37,400 bases of DNA from Actinomycetes bacterium (GTDB lineage Bacteria; Actinomycetota; Actinomycetes; Propionibacteriales; Propionibacteriaceae), in the NCBI GenBank assembly GCA_029778515.1, contig JAKOQD010000256.1, positions 1 through 37,400 of the forward strand. The letters are read 5' to 3'. The notes below the pieces were generated by a model, which saw only the letters and a list, made by a program, of their open reading frames with translations, had not been told where the DNA came from and did not search any database. This document shows positions 1-6,873 of this stretch, one piece after another (the first letter of the stretch is position 1; each line of letters starts with the position of its first letter). The position numbers and the translations under genes are program-made.

Positions 1-24
1 ACCCTCGAACAGGAGTGTTACTTC

Positions 25-276
25 ATGGATTGGCGCCATCAGGCTGCCTGCTTGACCGAAGATCCGGAGTTGTTCTTTCCGGTCGGCAACACGGGACCAG
101 CGTTGATGCAGATAGCGGAGGCCAAGAAGGTCTGCCGCCGCTGCGACGTACGCGAGGCTTGCCTGCAGTGGGCTCTCGATGCCGGTCAGGACCATGGAGT
201 GTGGGGTGGTCTCAGCGAGGACGAACGTCGCGCCATGAAGCGTCGCGCCGCGCGCATGCGCGTCCGCAACGGCTGA
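25..276 (+). CDS. whiB1: WhiB1-type iron-sulfur transcription factor
   Basis: Small 83-residue Wbl protein. The four cluster-binding cysteines are C9, C37, C40 and C46 (C-x27-C-x2-C-x5-C), followed by the GVWGG turn at 58-62 and a basic C-terminus (RRAMKRRAARMRVR) that contacts DNA in this family. WhiB1 binds an NO-sensitive [4Fe-4S] cluster and partners with the principal sigma factor; that role is family knowledge. An AGGAG at 11-15 lies 9 nt before the ATG. The next gene, pdtaS, is convergent, as in mycobacteria, and this synteny supports WhiB1 over other Wbl paralogues. Only 24 bp of upstream sequence are visible, so the promoter is not in the window. Confidence 0.93.
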   Translation: MDWRHQAACLTEDPELFFPVGNTGPALMQIAEAKKVCRRCDVREACLQWALDAGQDHGVWGGLSEDERRAMKRRAARMRVRNG

Positions 277-288
277 TCCTGACCGACC

Positions 289-307
289 GGTCGAGCCCGT
301 CGAGACC
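289..307. repeat. REP-like 19-bp element, copy 1
   Basis: GGTCGAGCCCGTCGAGACC lies in the 41-bp gap between the convergent whiB1 and pdtaS genes. It matches the 19-mers at 7690-7708, 7733-7751 (reverse complement) and 19672-19690 (reverse complement), and resembles the widespread bacterial REP core GGxTGAGCxTGTCGAAxCC. It may act as a weak bidirectional terminator; that is inference. Confidence 0.55.
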
Positions 308-317
308 CCGGCCTGCG

Positions 318-1769
318 TCAGCGCAGCGGCACCCGGACGGTGGCCGTGGTCGCATCATCATCGGACGCGAGCGTGAACTGACCCCCAAGGTCGGCCACCA
401 GCGTGCTCACGATCGAGAGCCCCAGGCTGGTCGACCGGCCGATGCGGAAGTCCTCCGGTAGGGGCTCGCCGAAGTTCTTCACCACCACGTTGAGTTCGCC
501 GTCCGACTGCTGCGGGATCACCAGCACCTCGCCGGCCTTGTCCCGCAGGCCATGCTCGATGGCGTTCTGGCAGAGCTCGGTGAGCACCAGCGAAAGGCTG
601 GTGGCCACGTCGGCGGGCACGTAGCCGAACGAGCCCTGGAGCACCATCCGCACCTTGCCGCCGGTGGCGGCCACATCGCCCACCATGCGCAGCAGCCGGT
701 CGGCCACGTCGTCGAACTTCACCGAGGAGTCGAAAGCCTGCGACAGGATTTCGTGGACCACCGCGATCGCAGCGACCCGCTTCATCGCGTCGCTGAGGGC
801 GCCCTTGGCTTCGGGTGACTCGATCCGGCGGGCCTGCAGGCGCAGCAGCGCGGCCACCGTCTGCAGGTTGTTCTTGACGCGGTGATGGATCTCGCGGATC
901 GTCGCGTCCTTGGTCACCAACTGGCGTTCGCGGGAACGAAGTTCGGTGGTGTCGCGACACATCACCAGCAGTCCGTCCGGCCCGTCCTCGCCGGTGAGCG
1001 GGAGAATGCGAAGGCGGACGTTGGCGGTCGTGGTCTCCAGGTCTAGCTCGGCCGAGCCGCGACCGGCGAGGCTCGCGGCAACCGGACGTTCGACCGGGAC
1101 CTTCTCCCGCAGCAGCGAGCGGGTGACCGCCACGAAGTTCTCGCCGTAGAGATCGCTGGTCAGGCCCAGCCGGCGGTAAGCGCTGAGCGCGTTCGGGCTG
1201 GCGAACCGGATCATGCCCGCCTGGTCGACCCGGATCATGCCGTCCCCGACCCGCGGTGAGACCCACGGCACCCGCCGGTCACCGCCCAGCGGGAACTGGT
1301 GCCGGTGCACCATCCCGGCCAACACCTGCGCAGCCTCCAGGTAGGCGTCCTCAAGTGCCCCTGGGGCACGGACGCCCATCTGGTTGGTGTGCATCTCCAC
1401 AACGCCAAGACAGCGGTCGTCCGCCAGGATCGGAATCGCCTGCACGTCCACCGGGATGCCCGCATGCAGCTTGTTGCCGCTGGTGTGGCTGATCTCCCTG
1501 GAGAGGTACGCCTCGGTGACCAGGTGCTCGGGGTCGTAGGCGATCTCCTCCCCCACCACGTCATCCTCCAGTGAGGTGGGCCCGGTGGTCGGCCGCACCT
1601 GGGCGCAGGCCCAGAACACGTTGTCGTCAGCGTCGGGCACCCAAAGGATCAGGTCGGCGAAAGCAAGGTCGGCGAGAAGCGACCATTCGTCCACCAGCAG
1701 TTCCAGCCACTCCCGGTCCTCGTCTTCGAGGACGCAGTGTCGGGCGATGACCTGCTCCATGGTCTGCAT
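318..1769 (-). CDS. pdtaS: Two-component sensor histidine kinase PdtaS
   Basis: Cytosolic HisKA_2-family kinase of 483 residues. From N to C terminus it has a GAF-like domain (about 1-155), a PAS domain (about 170-280, with the conserved SPNALSAYRRLGL), an HWE/HisKA_2 dimerisation helix with the phospho-acceptor motif REIHHRVKNNLQT (about 292-304) and a HATPase_c domain with N-box LTELCQNAIEH and G-box SLGLSIV. There are no membrane segments. In mycobacteria PdtaS phosphorylates the ANTAR antiterminator PdtaR, which is not in this window. Three in-frame starts exist (GTG 1778, ATG 1769, ATG 1760). I chose 1769 because a TAGGGT -10 lies exactly 7 nt upstream, typical of a leaderless mRNA. Order relative to whiB1 and sigH matches mycobacteria. 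Confidence 0.93.
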   Translation of the reverse strand: MQTMEQVIARHCVLEDEDREWLELLVDEWSLLADLAFADLILWVPDADDNVFWACAQVRPTTGPTSLEDDVVGEEIAYDPEHLVTEAYLSREISHTSGNKLHAGIPVDVQAIPILADDRCLGVVEMHTNQMGVRAPGALEDAYLEAAQVLAGMVHRHQFPLGGDRRVPWVSPRVGDGMIRVDQAGMIRFASPNALSAYRRLGLTSDLYGENFVAVTRSLLREKVPVERPVAASLAGRGSAELDLETTTANVRLRILPLTGEDGPDGLLVMCRDTTELRSRERQLVTKDATIREIHHRVKNNLQTVAALLRLQARRIESPEAKGALSDAMKRVAAIAVVHEILSQAFDSSVKFDDVADRLLRMVGDVAATGGKVRMVLQGSFGYVPADVATSLSLVLTELCQNAIEHGLRDKAGEVLVIPQQSDGELNVVVKNFGEPLPEDFRIGRSTSLGLSIVSTLVADLGGQFTLASDDDATTATVRVPLR

Positions 1770-1776
1770 GACCGCC

Positions 1777-1782
1777 ACCCTA
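1777..1782 (-). promoter_or_regulatory. -10 element of leaderless pdtaS promoter
   Basis: TAGGGT on the minus strand, then 7 nt (GGCGGTC), then the ATG at 1769. This spacing places the transcription start at the start codon. No convincing -35 is seen. Confidence 0.5.
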
Positions 1783-1793
1783 ACCGACTTCGG

Positions 1794-1870
1794 TTGGACT
1801 CCTTCGCGCGTGGGCTGGCAGAATGGGCCCTCGCGCCGCTCGGCGCGAGTCCCGAGTCGACTTCAAGGAG
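1794..1870 (+). promoter_or_regulatory. bL37 promoter, 5' hairpin and Shine-Dalgarno
   Basis: TTGGAC (1794-1799) and CAGAAT (1819-1824) form a possible -35/-10 with a long 19-nt spacer. The expected start near 1831 falls at a hairpin with perfect 9-bp arms, CTCGCGCCG and CGGCGCGAG (1830-1849). A strong AAGGAG (1865-1870) sits 6 nt before the bL37 ATG. A hairpin at the 5' end could protect a very short mRNA; that is inference. Confidence 0.45.
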
Positions 1871-1876
1871 ACCACG

Positions 1877-1951
1877 ATGGGTAAGGGTGGCCGCAAGCGC
1901 CGTTCCCGCAGGAAGAGCGCAGCCAATCACGGCAAGCGCCCGAACGCCTGA
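1877..1951 (+). CDS. 50S ribosomal protein bL37
   Basis: A 24-residue, very basic protein that starts MGKGGRKRRSRRKSA and ends ANHGKRPNA. Its length, its Lys/Arg-rich body and the C-terminal NHGKRPNA match the actinobacterial large-subunit protein bL37 described in mycobacterial ribosome structures (recognised from memory). Support for real expression: AAGGAG 6 nt before the ATG and a strong intrinsic terminator 20 nt after the stop. It is monocistronic, divergent from pdtaS and convergent with rshA. Genes this short are often missed by automatic annotation. No gene symbol is given because I do not know an accepted one. Confidence 0.88.
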   Translation: MGKGGRKRRSRRKSAANHGKRPNA

Positions 1952-1970
1952 GGATCGCCGCTGTAATCGA

Positions 1971-1999
1971 AAAGCCCCCGCCGGTTCGGCGGGGGCTTT
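1971..1999 (+). terminator. Intrinsic terminator of bL37
   Basis: Perfect 13-bp inverted repeat (AAAGCCCCCGCCG / CGGCGGGGGCTTT) around a 3-nt loop, ending in a short T run. The A-rich 5' arm makes it potentially bidirectional. Confidence 0.85.
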
Positions 2000-2072
2000 C
2001 GCGTGTTCATCCGTCCCCGCTTCAGGCGTCCCTGGTCAGGCGGACGCCCGGTCGGCGCACCGCGTCCGCTGG

Positions 2073-2140
2073 TTCCCGCCAGCGAAACTGACGAATGCCT
2101 GCGAAGAGTCCCCGGCGTCTGTCAGTTTCGCCGGCGGGAA
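2073..2140. repeat. 20-bp inverted repeat between bL37 and rshA
   Basis: Arms TTCCCGCCAGCGAAACTGAC (2073-2092) and GTCAGTTTCGCCGGCGGGAA (2121-2140) are complementary at 19 of 20 positions, around a 28-nt loop. There is no T tract. The element sits at a convergent junction after a terminator that already looks sufficient, so it is more likely a dispersed palindromic repeat or small MITE-like element than a terminator. I found no second copy in the window. The rest of the 245-bp gap holds nothing I can identify. Confidence 0.6.
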
Positions 2141-2196
2141 ATAGGTGGGGCCGGGCGGGCCGGCGAATCGAGCGGGACCGCGCAGGGTCGGAGGGG

Positions 2197-2457
2197 CTAG
2201 TCGGTCAGCTCGGTGATGAGGATCGTCTGGGAGTAGATGGCCCGGACCCGCAATCGCAGCGACTCGGGTGCCGACTGGCAGCAGGAGCGGCGAACCAGCA
2301 TCCGCAGCGCGGCCTCGACGTCGTAGTGGTCCAGGCAGCCCTCGCAAGCGAGCAGATGGTGGCGGATCTCGTCCGCCTCGGCCGGAGTCAACTCGTGGTC
2401 ATGGAACGCGTACAGATTGCGCAGCACCTCGGTGCAGTCTTCGAACTCACTCACCAT
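2197..2457 (-). CDS. rshA: Redox-sensing zinc anti-sigma factor RshA/RsrA
   Basis: 86-residue ZAS-family anti-sigma factor. The zinc/redox motif is H34-xxx-C38-xx-C41 (HLLACEGC), with further cysteines at C8, C59 and C60. In RshA/RsrA, oxidation of the C-x2-C pair expels zinc and releases the partner sigma factor. The start codon overlaps the end of sigH by 11 bp, so the two are translationally coupled, as expected for a sigma/anti-sigma pair needing a fixed ratio. The protein is cytosolic with no membrane segment. It is the last gene of the unit; the downstream gap holds only the 2073-2140 inverted repeat. Confidence 0.93.
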   Translation of the reverse strand: MVSEFEDCTEVLRNLYAFHDHELTPAEADEIRHHLLACEGCLDHYDVEAALRMLVRRSCCQSAPESLRLRVRAIYSQTILITELTD

Positions 2458-3142
2458 CAGAGTCCCCGATCAGTCCGTGCTCGCGGGCGAAGTCGGCAAG
2501 GTTGGCGCGCAGCTGATTGCGGCCGCGGTTCAACCGGGACATGACCGTGCCGATTGGAGTGCCCATGATCTCGGCGATCTCCTTGTAGGCGAAACCTTCG
2601 ACGTCAGCGAGGTAGACCGCGAGCCGGAAGTCGGGAGCCAGCGCGTTCATCGCGTCCGTGACCGCGGAATGCGGCATCCGGTCGAGCGCTTCCATCTCCG
2701 CCGACCGCAGTCCGGTCGAGGTGTGCGCCTCGGCGCGAGCAAGCTGCCAGTCCTCGACCTCCTGCCCGGAGTGCTGCGGCTGGCGCTGCTTCTTCCGGTA
2801 GGTGTTGATGAAGGTGTTGGTCAGGATTCGGTATAGCCAGGCTTTGAGGTTCGTTCCTGGGGTGAACTGGTGGAAGGAGGCGTAGGCCTTCGCGAACGTC
2901 TCCTGCACGAGGTCTTCGGCATCGGACGGGCTACGGGTCATCCGCAAGGCTGCGCCGTAAAGCTGGTCGAGGTAGGCCAGAGCCTCAGTCTCGAAGCGGT
3001 GGTCGCGCTCGGCCTTGCTCTCGTCCAACCCGGTATCGGTTTCGCTGGGCTTTGTCGGCAGGTTCATCACGAAGGAGCCTAGCGGGTGCTCCTGGCGCCG
3101 GCGGACGTCTGCTGCCACCGGTTGGCCAAGGGTGCCGATCAT
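2447..3142 (-). CDS. sigH: ECF sigma factor SigH/SigR (oxidative stress), long form
   Basis: Group 4 (ECF) sigma factor. Region 2 spans about residues 45-115 ([27 protein letters not shown] and [17 protein letters not shown]), region 4 about 165-215 ([22 protein letters not shown], helix-turn-helix [18 protein letters not shown]). The overlap with rshA and the synteny identify it as the SigH/SigR orthologue, which drives thioredoxin and protein-quality genes during thiol oxidation. Two starts are plausible. ATG 3142 gives 231 residues and lies 8 nt after a GGAAT-N19-GTT promoter of the SigR/SigH type. ATG 3067 (Met26) gives 206 residues and lies 8 nt after a TAGGCT -10. Neither has a Shine-Dalgarno. 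This mirrors SigR/SigR' of Streptomyces, where the extended form is stress-induced and unstable. Confidence 0.93.
   Translation of the reverse strand: MIGTLGQPVAADVRRRQEHPLGSFVMNLPTKPSETDTGLDESKAERDHRFETEALAYLDQLYGAALRMTRSPSDAEDLVQETFAKAYASFHQFTPGTNLKAWLYRILTNTFINTYRKKQRQPQHSGQEVEDWQLARAEAHTSTGLRSAEMEALDRMPHSAVTDAMNALAPDFRLAVYLADVEGFAYKEIAEIMGTPIGTVMSRLNRGRNQLRANLADFAREHGLIGDSDGE
3076..3081 (-). promoter_or_regulatory. Putative constitutive -10 for short SigH
   Basis: TAGGCT on the minus strand, 8 nt before the internal ATG at 3067. It fits a TAnnnT element giving a near-leaderless short sigH mRNA. No clear -35 is visible. Confidence 0.4.
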
Positions 3143-3150
3143 GCTTAGTG

Positions 3151-3177
3151 AACGGAACCGGACGGCTCTGCTATTCC
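3151..3177 (-). promoter_or_regulatory. SigH-type autoregulatory promoter
   Basis: On the minus strand GGAAT (3177-3173), a 19-nt spacer and GTT (3153-3151) match the SigR/SigH consensus GGAAT-N18/19-GTT. The GTT is 8 nt from the ATG at 3142, so the transcript would begin at or next to that codon. It lies just after the SRAP stop codon (3194). Confidence 0.7.
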
Positions 3178-3193
3178 CGGACCGCTCGGTTGG

Positions 3194-3874
3194 TCAGCTC
3201 AGCGGCGTGATCAACTCCGGGCCGTCGTTGGCCACCTTGTTCACGGCGGTCGAGACCGGGTAGTAGGTAAGGCTTGGCGCCGGCACGGTGAGCAGAGCGC
3301 GCGCGTCCATGCCGAAGCCCGGGTCGAGCCAGGCCTCCCAGTTCTCCGGCGCAACCACCATCGGCATCCGGTCGTGGATGTGGCCGACCTCGTCGGCAGC
3401 CGCGGTCGTGATCACGGTCGTGGTGGCCAGCCAGGTACCGTCCGGGGCCTTCCAGAACTCGTAGAGCCCGGCCATCACCAGCAGCCCGCCTTCGGCCGGA
3501 CGGATGAAGTAGGGCTGTTTCGTTTTGCTGTCGGGGAGTTGGTACCACTCGTAGTAACCGTCGGCGGGCAGCAGGCACCGCCGCGCCGCGAAGGCCCTGC
3601 GGAAGGCCGGTTTCTCGGCGAGCGTCTCGACTCTGGCATTGATCAGGCGAGCGGCGCCGGTGGCGTCCTTCGACCAGGACGGCACCAGCCCCCAGCGCAC
3701 CTCGGCCAGCACCCGTCGGCGGCCGTCGGCCCGGTCGCGCTCCATAATCGCCGGCACGGGGTCGGTGGGCGCAACGTTGTAGTCCGGCCCGGGCAACGGT
3801 CCGGCCACCTCGTCGATCTCGAAGATCTCGGTCAGTTCGTCCACATCCGCGCTCACCGCGTACCGTCCGCACAT
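3194..3874 (-). CDS. SOS response-associated (SRAP) abasic-site protein
   Basis: 226-residue HMCES/YedK-family protein that forms a thiazolidine DNA-protein crosslink at abasic sites in single-stranded DNA. Catalytic Cys2 directly follows the initiator Met (MCGRY), which fixes the start. The other active-site residues are visible: N79 (INAR), E109 (GYYEW) and H167 (HDRMP). Length is normal for the family. A TAGCCT -10 lies 7 nt before the ATG, suggesting a leaderless mRNA. It lies upstream of sigH on the same strand and divergent from doxX, matching mycobacterial gene order (SRAP next to aroA). Confidence 0.93.
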   Translation of the reverse strand: MCGRYAVSADVDELTEIFEIDEVAGPLPGPDYNVAPTDPVPAIMERDRADGRRRVLAEVRWGLVPSWSKDATGAARLINARVETLAEKPAFRRAFAARRCLLPADGYYEWYQLPDSKTKQPYFIRPAEGGLLVMAGLYEFWKAPDGTWLATTTVITTAAADEVGHIHDRMPMVVAPENWEAWLDPGFGMDARALLTVPAPSLTYYPVSTAVNKVANDGPELITPLS

Positions 3875-3958
3875 GCCGAAGAGGCTAGCGCGCAGAATGT
3901 GCGCTGAAACTCCCCAGTTGGGTCGCGCCGAGGGCAATGATCGGGGTAGGAATAGGGC
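3875..3958. promoter_or_regulatory. Divergent SRAP/doxX promoter region
   Basis: Minus strand: TAGCCT (3887-3882), 7 nt before the SRAP ATG. Plus strand: TAGGAA (3947-3952), 6 nt before the doxX ATG. Both fit leaderless -10 spacing. No -35 hexamer or operator stands out. Confidence 0.4.
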
Positions 3959-4546
3959 ATGAGTGTTCTGCGGTTCGTCGCCCGTTCGATGCTGGCCAGT
4001 TACTTCGTGCTCAACGGAGTGCGCGCCCTGGCGCACCCTGAAGACCTGGCACCCGCCACCGCTCCGATCGCGGAGAAGCTGATGCCGAAGTTGTCTGCCG
4101 CGCTGCCCGAATCCGCGCGCGCTTTCGTGCCCACCGACGCGACCGGCCTGGTGAAGCTGAACGGCCTACTCCAGATCGTGGGCGGGGCGAGCCTGGCCAC
4201 CGGGTTCTTCCGGCGAATCGGCGCCGGGGTGCTCGCGGTGACCACCGTGCCCAACCTGCTGGCCGCGAACCCGCTGACCAAGGGTCCGGGCCAGGCCGCG
4301 GCCCAAGCGGAGTTCGGTACGAACGTGGCCCTCCTCGGTGGCGTGCTGCTGGCCGCCCAGGACACCGAAGGCAAGCCGACACTGGTGTGGCGGCTGCGCA
4401 CGCAGCGCGAGTTGCTCGCCAAGGACGCGGCCAAGCGCAAGGCCGAACTTGAGCGCGACGCGCGGGCCACCGCAGCGGACGCGGCCAAGCTCGCCCGCAA
4501 GTCGGTGAAGCAGGGCCGCAAGTTCGTCGCGGAAGTGCTTTCTTGA
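3959..4546 (+). CDS. DoxX-family membrane protein
   Basis: 195 residues with four hydrophobic helices (about 4-24, 62-82, 86-106 and 120-138) in the DoxX arrangement. A long charged C-terminal helix rich in Lys, Ala and Arg (about 148-190) probably faces the cytosol. The early VLNGVRAL motif is typical of DoxX proteins. The substrate or partner is unknown; relatives have been tied to oxidoreductase complexes and redox stress, which fits the nearby sigH, but that link is inference. The stop codon overlaps the TTG start of aroA by 4 bp, so the genes are co-transcribed. Confidence 0.8.
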   Translation: MSVLRFVARSMLASYFVLNGVRALAHPEDLAPATAPIAEKLMPKLSAALPESARAFVPTDATGLVKLNGLLQIVGGASLATGFFRRIGAGVLAVTTVPNLLAANPLTKGPGQAAAQAEFGTNVALLGGVLLAAQDTEGKPTLVWRLRTQRELLAKDAAKRKAELERDARATAADAAKLARKSVKQGRKFVAEVLS

Positions 4547-5817
4547 GCGCTTGGACGGCACCGGTCGCGACCGCTGGAGTCCGTGGCCACGTAGCTGTTC
4601 CGGGTTCGAAATCGGCAAGTGCGCGCAGCCTGCTGCTGGCCGCGCTCGCTGATGGTCCTTCGGTTCTTTCTGGCGTGCTGGATTCGCGTGACACCACCCT
4701 GATGCGGGTCGGGCTGAGCACGCTCGGCGCCGCGTTCCATGACCTGCCGGACGGGCGGTTGGAGGTCCGTCCGGCGGTGGCAGTGCAAGGTGGTGGCGAG
4801 ATTGACTGCGGCCTCGCCGGCACGGTGATGCGGTTCCTGCCTCCAGTGGCCGCGCTGGCGTCCAGGCCCACCCGGTTCTTCGGCGACCCGCACGCTTCCG
4901 CCCGGCCGATGACGCCCTTGTTGGGCGCTCTTGCGAGCCTCGGCGCAGCAGTGAGTACGCCCTATCAGCTGCCGTTCACGGTGGCTTCCGGTGCTTTCCA
5001 TGGCGGCTCGGTCACGGTGGACGCGAGCGGTTCGAGTCAGTTCATCTCCGCTCTGCTGCTGGCCGCTGCCCGCTTTATCGACGGCATCGAGGTGCGCCAC
5101 ACCGGCGCCACCCTGCCGTCGCTCCCCCACATTGAGATGACCTGCCAACTGCTGGAACGTCGCGGCGTGGCGGTGACGCGGCCGGGCATGAACACCTGGC
5201 GGGTCGCGTCGGGGCCGATCGCAGCGCTCGACGAAGCCGTTGAGCCGGACCTGACCAACGCCGCGACGCTGCTGGCCGCAGCCCTGGTGACCGGTGGCGA
5301 GCTCACCACGTCCTGGCCGGACGGGGTGCAAGCCACGTCTGCGCTGGCCGACGCTTTGGCTGCGTTCGGTGGGCAATTGAGCTACAACGGCGCAGGTGCC
5401 GATCGAGCCATCACGCTCAGCGGCGCGGGCGGGCTACGCGGTGCGGACGTCGACCTCGCCGCCATCAGTGAGTTCACCCCGGCAGCAGCCGCCCTGGCTG
5501 CCCTCGCACCCGGGCCGAGCCGTATTCGCGGCGTGGCGCACATCCGCGGTCACGAAACCGATCGACTGGCCGCACTCAGCACTGAGCTGGGCCGGTTGGG
5601 CGCAGCGGTGCGGCAGACCGCGGACGGACTTGAGTTCGCTCCCGCCACCTTGCATGGCGGCAGCTTCGCAACCCATGCAGATCACCGCATGGCCCACGCC
5701 GGTGCACTGATCGGCCTGGTCACACCCGGAGTCGAGCTTGACGATGTCGCCTGTACCACCAAGACCCTGCCGGACTTCCCCGGTCTGTGGGCCCGCCTGA
5801 TCGGACGCGAAGCGTGA
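4543..5817 (+). CDS. aroA: 3-phosphoshikimate 1-carboxyvinyltransferase (EPSP synthase)
   Basis: 424 residues. It joins shikimate-3-phosphate and phosphoenolpyruvate in aromatic amino acid synthesis. Visible motifs are the N-terminal PGSKSASARSLLLAALA loop, LDSRDTTLM, DCGLAGTVMRFLPP (PEP-binding) and RGHETDRLAAL. The SEFTPAAAAL stretch carries Glu where the E. coli enzyme has its catalytic Asp, as I recall for other actinobacterial AroA proteins. The C-terminus has DHRMAHAGAL and TTKTLPDFP. The TTG start overlaps the doxX stop; it is chosen because the following WTAPVA segment is conserved at AroA N-termini. The stop overlaps the GTG of rsgA. Confidence 0.95.
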   Translation: MSAWTAPVATAGVRGHVAVPGSKSASARSLLLAALADGPSVLSGVLDSRDTTLMRVGLSTLGAAFHDLPDGRLEVRPAVAVQGGGEIDCGLAGTVMRFLPPVAALASRPTRFFGDPHASARPMTPLLGALASLGAAVSTPYQLPFTVASGAFHGGSVTVDASGSSQFISALLLAAARFIDGIEVRHTGATLPSLPHIEMTCQLLERRGVAVTRPGMNTWRVASGPIAALDEAVEPDLTNAATLLAAALVTGGELTTSWPDGVQATSALADALAAFGGQLSYNGAGADRAITLSGAGGLRGADVDLAAISEFTPAAAALAALAPGPSRIRGVAHIRGHETDRLAALSTELGRLGAAVRQTADGLEFAPATLHGGSFATHADHRMAHAGALIGLVTPGVELDDVACTTKTLPDFPGLWARLIGREA

Positions 5818-6806
5818 GCCGCAGGTCGCGGGAGGCGATCACCGACGACCCGCACGCCGGTTTCGATCGCCCCGGCAAACGCACCCGGCCACGAACCAAG
5901 GACCGCCCCACCTACACGGCGGCCGTGGAAGCGATGGTGGTCACCGTCGATCGCGGCCGCTTCCGCTGCCTGCTGGACGACGACACGATCGTCACCACCA
6001 CGAAGGCGCGCAGCCTGGGACGCACCGGCGTGATCGTCGGCGACCGCGTCCGACTGGTCGGCGACACGACTGGGGACGAAGGCACCCTCGCCCGGATCGT
6101 TGAGGTGCAGGAACGCGAGACCGTACTACGTCGTACTGCGGACGACGACGATCCGTTCGAGCGACCCATCGTGGCCAACGCCGACCAGCTGGTGATTGTG
6201 GCCGCGCTGGCCGATCCGCCGCCGCGGGTGGGCATGATCGACCGCATCCTGGTGGCCGCCTATGACGCCGGCCTCGAGCCGCTGCTGGTGCTCACCAAGG
6301 CCGATCTGGCCGACCCGGAAGGGCTGATGGCCACCTACCGTCCGCTCGGCGTGCGCGTGGTTGCGGTCGAGCCTGGCGCCGACCTGAGCACGCTCCGGGA
6401 AGCGCTGGACGGCCACCGCAGCGTGCTGGTCGGACACTCCGGAGTCGGCAAGTCGACCCTGGTCAACGCGCTGATCCCGGGTGTCGATCGGCAGGTCGGC
6501 GAGGTCAACGAGGTCACCGGACGCGGCCGGCACACGTCCACCAGCGCTGTGGCCCTGCCGCTGCCAGAGGGCGCCGGCTGGGTGATCGACACCCCCGGCG
6601 TTCGCTCGTTCGGGCTGAGCCATGTGACGCCCGATTCGATCATCTCGGCCTTCCCGGACCTCGCCGACATCGTCACCGACTGCCCGCGCGGCTGCCGCCA
6701 CCTGTCGAGCGACCCGGAGTGCGCTTTGGACGTCGCCATGAGTGAGGGCCGGCTCGCTGCGGAGCGGCTGGAGTCCTTCCGCAGGATGGAGAAGGCGTTC
6801 GGCTAG
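5814..6806 (+). CDS. rsgA: Ribosome small subunit-dependent GTPase RsgA
   Basis: 330-residue circularly permuted GTPase that checks late 30S maturation. Order of motifs: basic N-terminal tail, OB-fold (about 38-105), G4 TKAD (161-164), G1 GHSGVGKST (207-215), G3 DTPG (259-262) and a zinc site C290/C294/H296/C303 (DCPRGCRHLSSDPEC). The GTG start at 5814 overlaps the aroA stop (GTGA). An upstream in-frame ATG at 5787 lies inside aroA and would add only non-conserved residues. aroA-rsgA adjacency is common in actinobacteria. Confidence 0.95.
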   Translation: MSRRSREAITDDPHAGFDRPGKRTRPRTKDRPTYTAAVEAMVVTVDRGRFRCLLDDDTIVTTTKARSLGRTGVIVGDRVRLVGDTTGDEGTLARIVEVQERETVLRRTADDDDPFERPIVANADQLVIVAALADPPPRVGMIDRILVAAYDAGLEPLLVLTKADLADPEGLMATYRPLGVRVVAVEPGADLSTLREALDGHRSVLVGHSGVGKSTLVNALIPGVDRQVGEVNEVTGRGRHTSTSAVALPLPEGAGWVIDTPGVRSFGLSHVTPDSIISAFPDLADIVTDCPRGCRHLSSDPECALDVAMSEGRLAAERLESFRRMEKAFG

Positions 6807-6839
6807 ATTCCGCCACCCACGGGCACGGTGTGGCAGGCG

Positions 6840-6866
6840 TTGGCTGCGGGCGCAGGCAACTAGATT
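6840..6866 (+). promoter_or_regulatory. hisN promoter
   Basis: TTGGCT (6840-6845), 15-nt spacer, TAGATT (6861-6866), then 7 nt to the ATG. The -10 spacing indicates a leaderless mRNA. Confidence 0.5.
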
Positions 6867-6873
6867 GTCGGCC

